Origin: Leptolyngbyaceae cyanobacterium SM1_3_5
GTDB taxonomy: Bacteria > Cyanobacteriota > Cyanobacteriia > Elainellales > Elainellaceae
Direction: 5' to 3'
DNA: 6,368 nt
NCBI GenBank assembly: GCA_012031475.1
Contig: JAAUTJ010000291.1
Location: 1-6,368 of the forward strand
The translations under genes and the position numbers were made by a program. Below, in pieces: positions 1-5,714 of this stretch. How positions within the stretch are numbered: the first letter of the stretch is position 1; each line of letters opens with the position of its first letter. The notes below the pieces were generated by a model. That model ran no database searches, was not told where the DNA came from, and saw only the letters and a list, made by a program, of their open reading frames with translations.

Positions 1-2095
1 AGAGGCGATCGCAGTGTCGGCTGTTGGCGGTTGGCTGACACCCGACACCCGACCCCCGACACCCCAATCTGCGTTTGCAACGGCCAAATACGGATCGCCA
101 TCAAGCTGCAAGAACGGGGCGATCGATCGGACGCGATCGACAATGTTGCGGCGAAACAGAACGCGGGTGGAGGGGTGAAATCTTGGTTGAAGAGGAGCTG
201 CCAGTCGCGCAGGTAGTTGGCGAAGATTAAGCGTTTCCAGAAGGGAGCGATCGGGACGCCGCCTTGTCCGTCGTAGGTGTTGTAAACGTTGTCGTTGCCG
301 CTGGGAAAGTCGAGTTCGCGGACGCGAGTGGGGGCGTAAACGTGCGTATTGGCGGATTTCGCCGTAGTAGATGCGCGGAATGCCGACGGGAATGCTGTTG
401 CGGACGCGATCGCTGCTCGGTCGATGTTCGATGCCCTGAATTAGATAGTCGGGCAGGCCACCCTCAGCAGCGACGTTGACCGGACTGAGCGTGAAGCCGA
501 AGCCGTGCGTGTAAACGAGATGTTCGTTCACCCAGGTTTGGGCATCGCTGGGAACGGCGGTGTAGTCGAGTTCGCGGGCGGCGATTAGGACTTGCTGCTG
601 TTCGCCGCTGCGGGGGTGGAAAGCGTGTAGCGATCGATGTCGGCTCCGGGAAATTCGTAGTACGGACGGAAGCGCTGAAGCTGGCGGTTGGTTTGCAAAA
701 GCGGGCGTGTATCCCACAGGCGGATGTTGCGGATTGTCAGGTCGTTGCGATCGAGCGTTTCCAGGCTGAGATTGTCCTGCACCTCAAAGTTTTGCGTGTC
801 GATTTCGTCCAGTTCAAAGGCGTTGCGCGTGGCGGCGATCGTCCGCTCGATAAACGGCTGTTCGCGCAACAGTTCGTTCGGCTGCACAACGAGACGTTGA
901 ACCGCCAGCGGCAGCAGGCCGCGAAACAAAATCGCGATCAGCGCATACAGCAGCAGCGCACTGAACAGCGAAACGTATGGATTGAACCGCAGCTTTGGCT
1001 TGGGCGGCGGGGCGGGCTGGAGCGATCGCAAGATCGGACGCGCTGCCTCACGGGTGGCGATCGTGCTGACGGGTTGACGAGGCGATGGGGCGATGGGCGA
1101 CTGGCGGACTGACCAGACGCGATCGCTCACGGTGAGGCGCGGCCAAGCCAGTGCCCGACGCAGCAAAACAAGGCGATCGCCAAGGCCAGCAGGCACAGTC
1201 CGGTTTCGACCGGAAGCTGAATGTTCACGTCCACATAGCTTGCACCGTAGCTGGCGTTGCCCGGAGCGTACAAAAGACGGTAGCGATCGAGCCAGTCGTT
1301 GAGCGATACGGTCAGCATCAGAGCGCCGCCGATCGCGCTGAGGTGACGTCGCTGCGCCGAGGCAAAACCGAGAAATTCGCCTTGGCTGATGCTGTTGTTC
1401 GATCGCAAATACACGAGCAGAACGGAAGCGAGGGCGATCGCCAAAAGTCCGACCAGCCAAAAGGTGATCAGTTCCCACAGCGGCAACTGAAAAATGTAGT
1501 CGCCCAAGTCGCGGCCAAACAGCGGGTCAGTTCGGTCAAAGGCGCTGCGGTGAAAGCCCAGCAGAACCGTCTGCCACTGGTCTGACAGCACCAAGCCACA
1601 GGCCAAACTTATCAGCAGCGCGATCGCCCACAGCGCAGGCTGTCCCAACAGCAGCAGCACGACGACGATCGCGATCCCCAAGCCGCTCAGCGTGATCGGC
1701 AGGGCGACAGCAGGGCGCGAATGCCAAGCTTGCAGAGCCGTTTGACCATAGAAAACCACCAAGCCAGCGATCGCAACGCTCAGCGCGATCGTTGCCAGCA
1801 GCAGCCGTCGAAACGGCAATCGTCCGGGCAGCATCCCCTCAGTCGGCGCGACACAGCGACGGGCGATCGCCAAATTGCCGCCTAGCAAAACGGCTCCCAG
1901 CCCAAAGCCCAACAGCGCCAGCCCTGCCTGCATCGCCAGCCGCACCTGAAACACTTGCAGATAGCCAACTTCAACAAACCACGATCGCTCCGCCACCAAG
2001 ATCGCTGCTAGCTCAAACAAAATTGGCAGACTAATCAGCAGGGCGATCGACCCCAAAGAGGTGCGACTGAGGCGATCGAGCAGTTTGATAGGCAT
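1..2095 (-). CDS. UPF0182 family membrane protein, 3'-truncated by window edge, four frameshifts
   Basis: This is a large integral membrane protein of the UPF0182 (COG1615) family, whose biochemical function is unknown. About 698 codons are visible; family members are roughly 900 residues, so the C-terminus lies beyond position 1. I take the ATG at 2095 (MPIKLLDRLS), although an upstream in-frame TTG exists at 2110. Residues 1-390 hold about seven or eight hydrophobic segments, with the family-like block DPLFGRDLGDYIFQLPLWE and then YGASYVDVNIQLP. The soluble part begins near residue 400 with VQPNELLREQPFIERTI, then TIRNIRLWDTRPLL, YYEFPGADIDRYTL, TWVNEHLVYTHGFGFTLSP, FPSGNDNVYNTYDG and PSTRVLFRRNIVDRV. 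To read this protein the frame must change four times: a base missing in the A run 1165-1168, one missing in the G run 612-616, one extra at 354-355, and one missing in the G run 172-175. Residues about 325-375 are a Pro/Arg-rich insert. Family assignment is firm; whether the gene is intact in the organism is open. Confidence 0.9.
37..65. repeat. Heptamer tandem repeat (GACACCC-type, four units)
   Basis: Four consecutive units read GACACCC, GACACCC, GACCCCC and GACACCCC. The last has one extra C. The array lies inside the UPF0182 reading frame and encodes a Gly/Val/Arg/Ser-rich stretch just after the family-conserved block DPYLAVANADWG. It resembles the short tandemly repeated repetitive (STRR) heptamers known from cyanobacteria; that class assignment is by resemblance only. 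Confidence 0.6.
1082..1100. repeat. Two-copy 8-bp tandem repeat (GCGATGGG) in the UPF0182 gene
   Basis: GCGATGGG occurs twice back to back at 1082-1097 and continues with CGA. On the coding (minus) strand it encodes part of the Pro/Ser/Arg-rich stretch SPIAPSPRQP, in a linker between two membrane segments of the UPF0182 protein. The array is too short to name a repeat family. Confidence 0.4.
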
Positions 2096-2173
2096 AAGCA
2101 AGCACAACAAGCCTTGATTTCAAAACTCTAGCGCTCTTTGCGGTTGAAAATAATTTGAAAAAGCTTGACCTGT

Positions 2174-2193
2174 AAAGGAGAATGCTGGAGTAG
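2174..2193 (+). promoter_or_regulatory. Orphan Shine-Dalgarno-like AAAGGAG with a three-codon ORF
   Basis: AAAGGAG (2174-2180) is the strongest ribosome-binding-like sequence in the divergent intergenic region. It is not spaced for the coiled-coil gene, whose ATG is 61 bases downstream at 2242. Directly after it comes ATG CTG GAG TAG (2182-2193), a minimal ORF, but only one base separates the two, which is tight for initiation. The real start at 2242 has only a weak GGA at 2231-2233. It may be chance or a short leader. Confidence 0.25.
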
Positions 2194-2241
2194 TCAGCCG
2201 TTTTGTTTGCAGCGGTTCACCTTCACTTTTGGATCTGCCTT

Positions 2242-2588
2242 ATGCCTGCTTCTGAATCGCCGTTTGATCCACAAGAATTTGAGCGATCGCTGCAAGAAGT
2301 CGAACAGTCTGTTGTCGAGTTGCGATCGCGCTTTGAGCAGGTGAAAACCGACCAGCAGCGCCAGCAAGAACTGAGGCAGCGATCGAACGACTTGCAGCGC
2401 CGCCGCCAATCACCGCAAACGCAAGCGGAACTGAAGCGCGTCCGCGAACAGCTTGACGCCCTCGAACTCGCCCTCGAAAGCCACCTATTTTCCTGGAGCG
2501 GACTCAAAGAAGCCTTCTGGCAGGCCGTCCGCTTTTGGGCTTGGGAATCGCGATCGGCTGGATGCTACGGGCGATCGCGATCGGCTAA
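2242..2588 (+). CDS. Conserved cyanobacterial coiled-coil protein with C-terminal membrane anchor, one frameshift
   Basis: This is a small protein of unknown function that resembles conserved hypothetical proteins of cyanobacteria. The start is ATG 2242 (MPASESPFDPQEFERSLQEV). Residues 13-80 are strongly charged and Gln-rich with regular Leu/Val spacing, which indicates a long coiled coil. A short conserved-looking segment follows (HLFSWSGLKEAFWQAVRF), then a hydrophobic helix at about 97-114 that would anchor it in a membrane. As written, the frame runs past residue 98 into unrelated sequence. Adding one T to the T run 2533-2536 gives the tail LGLGIAIGWMLRAIAIG and a stop at 2586-2588, for 115 residues in total. 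I infer a single-base deletion, probably a sequence error. The gene is divergent from the UPF0182 gene and sits 91 bp before the PaiB-like gene. The longer reading from TTG 2203 has no better support. Confidence 0.75.
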
Positions 2589-2679
2589 CCCCCCAAAAGG
2601 CGCAATTTCTGCTCGCGAAACGCTTGCATCTGCGGCTGTGGTTTCGCTAAGATTGGGCGTTTCGATCGTCCTGTTTGCG

Positions 2680-3303
2680 ATGTATATTCCCCCTGCTTTT
2701 CGTGAAGAAGATGTTGAACAACTCGTTGCCTTTATGCAAGCTAATAGCTTCGCGACGCTCGTTTCAATTCGGGATGGTGTTCCCTGCGCGTCTCATGTGC
2801 CGCTGGTTGTCCTTCGTCAAGAAAATGAAATAAAGCTGATTGGTCATCTAGCCAAAGCGAATTTGCAGTGGCGATCGTTTGATGCAGCAGAATCACTCGC
2901 TATTTTTACAGGCGCACACGCCTACATTTCACCTGCTTTGTATGAGCAACAAGAAAACGTACCAACCTGGAACTACATTGCAGTTCATGCTTATGGAAAG
3001 CCAGAAGTCATTACTTTGAGTCGATCGCGTCAACTGATGGAAACCTTGATGGATAAAATGATCGACACCTACGAATCCGCCTTTAAGTCCCACTGGCACA
3101 ACTTTTCAGATGGCTATCGCACCAGCATGATGAACGGAATTGTAGCGTTTGAAATGACGATTACCCGATTGGAAGGCAAATACAAGCTGAGCCAAAATCG
3201 CACTCAAACCGATCAGCAAAATGTTGCCAATTCTCTGTCGGAAAGTGATGACCCTGCCGCCCGATCGATCGCGCTAGAAATGCAGAAAAATCTCGATAAA
3301 TAA
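2680..3303 (+). CDS. PaiB-type FMN-binding split-barrel protein (FMN_bind_2 family)
   Basis: It belongs to the FMN_bind_2 family, named after Bacillus subtilis PaiB, described there as a negative transcriptional regulator. The fold is the flavin-binding split barrel of the pyridoxamine-phosphate-oxidase type, and the cellular role in cyanobacteria is not established. Starting at ATG 2680 gives 207 residues, matching PaiB in length. Family signatures in order are: MYIPPAF at the N-terminus, PCASHVPLVV (35-44), GHLAKANLQW (55-64, usually AKANPQW), FTGAHAYISPALY (76-88), VPTWNYIAVHAYG (94-106) and IVAFEMTITRLEGKYKLSQN (154-173). No lesion is visible. The frame is open upstream into the frameshifted coiled-coil gene, so automatic callers may fuse the two; the family start at MYIPP argues for a separate gene. 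The ACT gene follows after 15 bp, so co-transcription is likely. Local sequence is more AT-rich than the flanks and lacks exact HIP1 sites. Confidence 0.92.
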   Translation: MYIPPAFREEDVEQLVAFMQANSFATLVSIRDGVPCASHVPLVVLRQENEIKLIGHLAKANLQWRSFDAAESLAIFTGAHAYISPALYEQQENVPTWNYIAVHAYGKPEVITLSRSRQLMETLMDKMIDTYESAFKSHWHNFSDGYRTSMMNGIVAFEMTITRLEGKYKLSQNRTQTDQQNVANSLSESDDPAARSIALEMQKNLDK

Positions 3304-3317
3304 CCTCGATAAATCAC
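3292..3317. repeat. 13-bp tandem duplication over the paiB-like stop codon
   Basis: CTCGATAAATAAC (3292-3304) is followed at once by CTCGATAAATCAC (3305-3317), identical at 12 of 13 positions. The first copy carries the TAA stop of the PaiB-like gene; the second fills the 15-bp gap before the ATG of the ACT gene. It looks like a small slippage duplication that created or lengthened the spacer. Confidence 0.6.
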
Positions 3318-3318
3318 T

Positions 3319-3721
3319 ATGTCAGGAGAAACAAATCTCGCTGTTCTGCTCGGCACGATGCAGCCAATTCTTCACTCGGAAGAATATGTGTTTTGCAGCG
3401 TGAATGACGATCGACGAAATTATTTTGATCTCGATCCAATCGCTATTTTCGAGAGTCAGAAGGACGAACAATCATTCTGGAACGCGATCGTGCGGTGGCG
3501 GCTGACTTGCCTTTATTCAGGAACGTTTTCATCTGATTACGCTTGCGGTTCACTCTAGCCTGGAAGCGATCGGATTTCTAGCAGTAATCACGACAAAATT
3601 GGCAGCGCATCAAATCAGCGTCAATGCGATTTCGGCCTAGTATCACGATCATCTGTTTGTGCCTGCGGATCGATCGCAGCAAGCAATAGAAGTGTTGCAG
3701 GCAATTTCGCATTCTGCTTAA
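3319..3721 (+). pseudogene. Small ACT-domain protein gene (COG3602-like), two frameshifts and one nonsense codon
   Basis: The N-terminal part MSGETNLAVLLGTMQPILHS, then EEYVFCSV and LDPIAIF, matches the small ACT-domain family related to COG3602. These are predicted ligand-binding proteins without a known ligand. The ATG-initiated frame derails after FESQKDE and stops at 3556-3558. The rest is present in other frames: TIILERDRAVAADLPLFRNV (from 3468), then LITLAVHSSLEAIGF and TTKLAAHQISVNAISA, a TAG at 3638-3640, then YHDHLFVPADRSQQAIEVL and a TAA at 3719-3721. Adding one A near 3467-3468 and one T to the run 3526-3529 restores a 134-residue protein. The TAG sits at codon 108, where the family normally has an aromatic residue (A-Y-Y/F-Y-H-D-H), consistent with TAC to TAG. 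Three lesions in 400 bp suggest a pseudogene, unless the sequence is poor here. The gene lies 15 bp after the PaiB-like gene. Confidence 0.75.
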
Positions 3722-3773
3722 CTGCTGAGTCTGTTTGCGACGCAACCTCAAGCGCGATCGCTATATTTTAATG

Positions 3774-3792
3774 AAGGGATCGCACGTCCCTT
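3774..3792 (+). repeat. Hairpin in the asnS leader (AAGGGA/TCCCTT)
   Basis: A perfect 6-bp inverted repeat (AAGGGA, 7-nt spacer, TCCCTT) lies 41 bases before the asnS ATG, followed by GATTTTCC. It could act as a weak terminator for the ACT gene or as a leader structure for asnS. A TATATT sequence at 3762-3767 could be a -10 element, which would place the hairpin in the asnS 5' leader, but I see no good -35 partner. Confidence 0.3.
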
Positions 3793-3832
3793 GATTTTCC
3801 GCTCCTTGACCTTTCGCTATCTCGCCGGAACT

Positions 3833-5205
3833 ATGACGACGCGCCGCATTGCTGAACTGCTGAAAAACGGACAGCCTGAAGAATCCGTAACGATTCAAGG
3901 CTGGGTACGCACCAAACGCGACCTGAAAGGCTTCAGCTTTGTCGAAGTCAACGACGGCTCCTCGCTGACCGGACTGCAAGCCGTTGTGAATCAATCGCTG
4001 CCGGACTACGAGCAGGTGATGAGCCGCATCAACACGGGCGCATCGGTTGAAATGTCTGGAAAACTCGTGCCCTCACAAGGCAAAAATCAGCGGATTGAGC
4101 TTCAGGCGATCGAAGTCAAAGTCTACGGCGAAGCCGATCCGGAAACCTATCCGCTGCAAAAGCGGCACTCGTTTGAGTTTTTGCGGACGATCGGCCATTT
4201 GCGATCGCGCACCAACACGCTCAGCGCCGTCTTTCGCGTCCGCAACGCCTGCGCCAATGCCATTCACCAGTTTTTCAAGAGCGCGGTTTCCTGTGGGTTC
4301 ACACGCCGATCATCACAACGAACGACTGCGAAGGGGCGGGCGAACTGTTCGGAGTGAAAGCGCTCAACCGCACCGCACTGGCCGAAAAAGCGGAAGACGG
4401 CGAATTTTTTGGCAAGCCTGCTTTCCTCACCGTCAGCGGGCAGCTTGAAGCCGAAATTATGGCAATGGCCTTCAGCAATGTCTACACCTTTGGTCCCACC
4501 TTTCGAGCCGAAAACTCGAACACATCGAGACATTTAGCCGAGTTTTGGATGGTCGAGCCGGAAATGGCTTTTTGTGACTTAGAAGGCAACATGGATCTGG
4601 CCGAAGAATTTCTCAAATATGTGTTTCGATCGGTTCTTGACCAGTGCGCGGAAGACATGGAATTCTTCAATCAGCGCATTGATAATACCGTCCTGGCAAC
4701 CGCAGAAAATATCATCAACAGTCAGTTTGAACGAATTAGCTATACTGAGGCAATTTCGCTGTTGGAAAAAGCCGATCGCGAATTTGAATTTCCGGTTTCT
4801 TGGGGACTTGATTTGCAGTCGGAACATGAGCGCTATTTGGCCGAGGAAAAATTCAAAAAACCCGTCATCGTCACCGACTATCCGGTTGAAATCAAAGCCT
4901 TTTACATGCGCTTAAATGATGACGAAAAAACCGTCCGCGCAATGGATATTCTCGCGCCAAATATTGGTGAAATTGTCGGCGGTTCCCAACGGGAAGAACG
5001 GCTTGACGTGCTGGAAAGACGCATTCAGGCGCAGGGCATGGCGATCGAAGATCTGTGGTGGTATCTCGATTTGCGACGCTATGGAACCGTTCCCCATGCC
5101 GGATTTGGCTTGGGCTTTGAGCGCTTGGTGCAGTTCATGACCGGAATGACCAACATCCGCGACGTGATTCCGTTCCCGCGTACTCCGCTGAGCGCTGAAT
5201 TCTAG
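3833..5205 (+). CDS. asnS: Asparaginyl-tRNA synthetase, one frameshift near codon 149
   Basis: This cytoplasmic class IIb synthetase attaches asparagine to tRNA-Asn using ATP. The start is ATG 3833 (MTTRRIAELLKNG), preferred over the upstream TTG at 3791 because the family sequence begins here. Residues about 18-100 form the OB-fold anticodon-binding domain (VTIQGWVRTKRDLKGFSFVE). Motif 1 is around 115-160 (RTIGHLRSRTNTLSAVFRVR). Motif 2 is near 220-240 (FGPTFRAENSNTSRHLAEFW, then MVEPEM), where the AEFWMVEPE form favours AsnRS over AspRS. Motif 3 is near 422-440 (GFGLGFERLVQFMTG), and the end is PFPRTPLSAEF. After NAIHQFFK (codon 149, 4277-4279) the frame must move: one added base gives ERGFLWVHTPIITTNDCEGA and joins the two halves into 457 residues, close to the usual cyanobacterial size of about 460. 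The gene should be essential, so I read the indel as a sequence error. A long hairpin follows 24 bp after the stop. Confidence 0.95.
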
Positions 5206-5229
5206 GCGGGCTGAATTTTAGACGCAAAA

Positions 5230-5272
5230 GGGCGATCGATTCTGCGGATTGATCTATGCGGATCGATCGCCC
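5230..5272 (+). terminator. Long hairpin after asnS, probable terminator or processing structure
   Basis: An 11-bp perfect inverted repeat, GGGCGATCGAT (5230-5240) and ATCGATCGCCC (5262-5272), encloses 21 nt. It begins 24 bp after the asnS stop. Position and G/C-rich base suit a terminator, but what follows is CAATAGTTTACTGG and not a clean U tract, so intrinsic termination is uncertain. The hairpin also contains a near-perfect 12-bp direct repeat (TGCGGATTGATC at 5243 and TGCGGATCGATC at 5257). Confidence 0.5.
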
Positions 5273-5278
5273 CAATAG

Positions 5279-5488
5279 TTTACTGGAATCGCAAATACTC
5301 ACCGACCTGAAAATATTATTCAATCTTTTCCGTTGCTTACCCTGGAACAGATTTATGGTGGGATTCGCTCAGCAGGCGTGAGATTTGTGTTCTTCAGTCG
5401 ATCAGCTAATTTCTGGAGCCACCTGTACACTTCCCTCGCTGCCGCCGTTCAGCGATCGCAATCAATTAAGATAGTTGGGTTCAGTTAA
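5279..5488 (+). pseudogene. Possible decayed fragment of a DUF433-like gene
   Basis: A frame open from the TAG at 5276 to the TAA at 5486 has no credible start codon. At 5300-5365 it encodes HRPENIIQSFPLLTLEQIYG, which looks like the C-terminal part of DUF433 proteins (a P-x-L-x-L helix before an alanine or glycine-rich helix). DUF433 proteins are often antitoxin-like partners of PIN-like DUF5615 proteins. The rest (GIRSAGVRFVFFSRSANFW and beyond) does not look like the family, and no toxin partner is seen. This is a resemblance only, and it may be chance. Confidence 0.3.
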
Positions 5489-5510
5489 AATTGGCTAAAA
5501 ATCCATAGGG

Positions 5511-5699
5511 GTGCTTTGTAGTCTGTTTCGACAGGCTTGGGCTTTGAGTTCTGAATTCAAGGCTCATCCATTGGGCGGAACTTTGCAGGAGCGATCGCCG
5601 TCTCGAATGGCTCAGCCTGTTGAGTTTTCACGAACTTCGACCGCTGTGAAGCTTCACGGTGGTAATATACCTAGGTTGGTTCGCATGTCCTTTCACTGA
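5511..5699 (+). CDS. Doubtful 62-codon ORF upstream of the exported protein
   Basis: The frame opens at GTG 5511 and ends with TGA 5697-5699, 15 bp before the last gene. An internal ATG at 5607 would give a 30-residue peptide starting MAQPVEFSRTSTAVKLHGGN. I do not recognise the protein; it has no membrane segment or clear domain and is rich in Arg, Ser and His. No well-placed ribosome-binding site precedes either start (AGGAG at 5587-5591 is about 15 bases from the internal ATG). The region just upstream (about 5463-5505) is AT-rich with TAAAAT/TAAAAA elements that could belong to a promoter, but no convincing -35/-10 pair is seen. It could equally be the 5' leader of the downstream gene. 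Confidence 0.2.
   Translation: MLCSLFRQAWALSSEFKAHPLGGTLQERSPSRMAQPVEFSRTSTAVKLHGGNIPRLVRMSFH
5640..5663. repeat. 24-nt near-perfect palindrome upstream of the exported-protein gene
   Basis: The sequence centred on GTGAAGCTTCAC pairs with itself over 12 positions: ten Watson-Crick pairs and two that would be G-U in RNA. It is 51 bases before the ATG at 5715 and could be a dimeric regulator's operator or a transcript hairpin. As a hairpin it would have to open a loop at the AGCT centre. An 8-bp palindrome, ACCTAGGT, follows at 5669-5676. Confidence 0.4.
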
Positions 5700-5714
5700 T
5701 TAAACGCTGCTTTC

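Noticed and set aside
172..1168. Programmed ribosomal frameshifting in the UPF0182 gene
   Set aside because: Four shifts in one gene, in both directions, without a typical slippery heptamer plus downstream structure, and similar lesions in other genes, fit sequence error better.
1093..1302. Plus-strand ORF with Ser/Arg-rich sequence
   Set aside because: It lies antisense to family-matching UPF0182 coding sequence and has no domain or initiation signal.
585..1478. Separate 297-residue minus-strand protein
   Set aside because: Its N-terminal part is an out-of-frame shadow of the UPF0182 membrane domain; only the part after about 1165 is real, as the continuation of the same gene after a frameshift.
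693..1585. Plus-strand ORFs rich in Arg and Gln opposite the UPF0182 gene
   Set aside because: They are antisense shadows of a GC-rich coding strand; compositions are skewed and no family is recognisable.
2550..2586. 10-bp direct repeat GCGATCGGCT (2550 and 2577)
   Set aside because: Explained by HIP1-like sequence encoding repeated Ala-Ile-Gly in the membrane helix; not evidence of a mobile element.
2624..2653. Promoter TTGCAT-18-TAAGAT before the PaiB-like gene
   Set aside because: Only three of six matches at -35 and four of six at -10; too weak to call.
4264..4533. Minus-strand 89-residue ORF within asnS
   Set aside because: It is opposite a conserved catalytic core of asnS; a chance open frame.
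4354..5205. Independent 283-residue short synthetase paralogue (free catalytic domain)
   Set aside because: It continues asnS exactly once one base is restored near 4278, including motif 1 to motif 3, so it is the second half of the same gene.
5640..5700. tRNA or tmRNA-like element (GGTTCGC sequence)
   Set aside because: The GGTTCGC stretch has no pairing T-arm, no acceptor stem and no cloverleaf.
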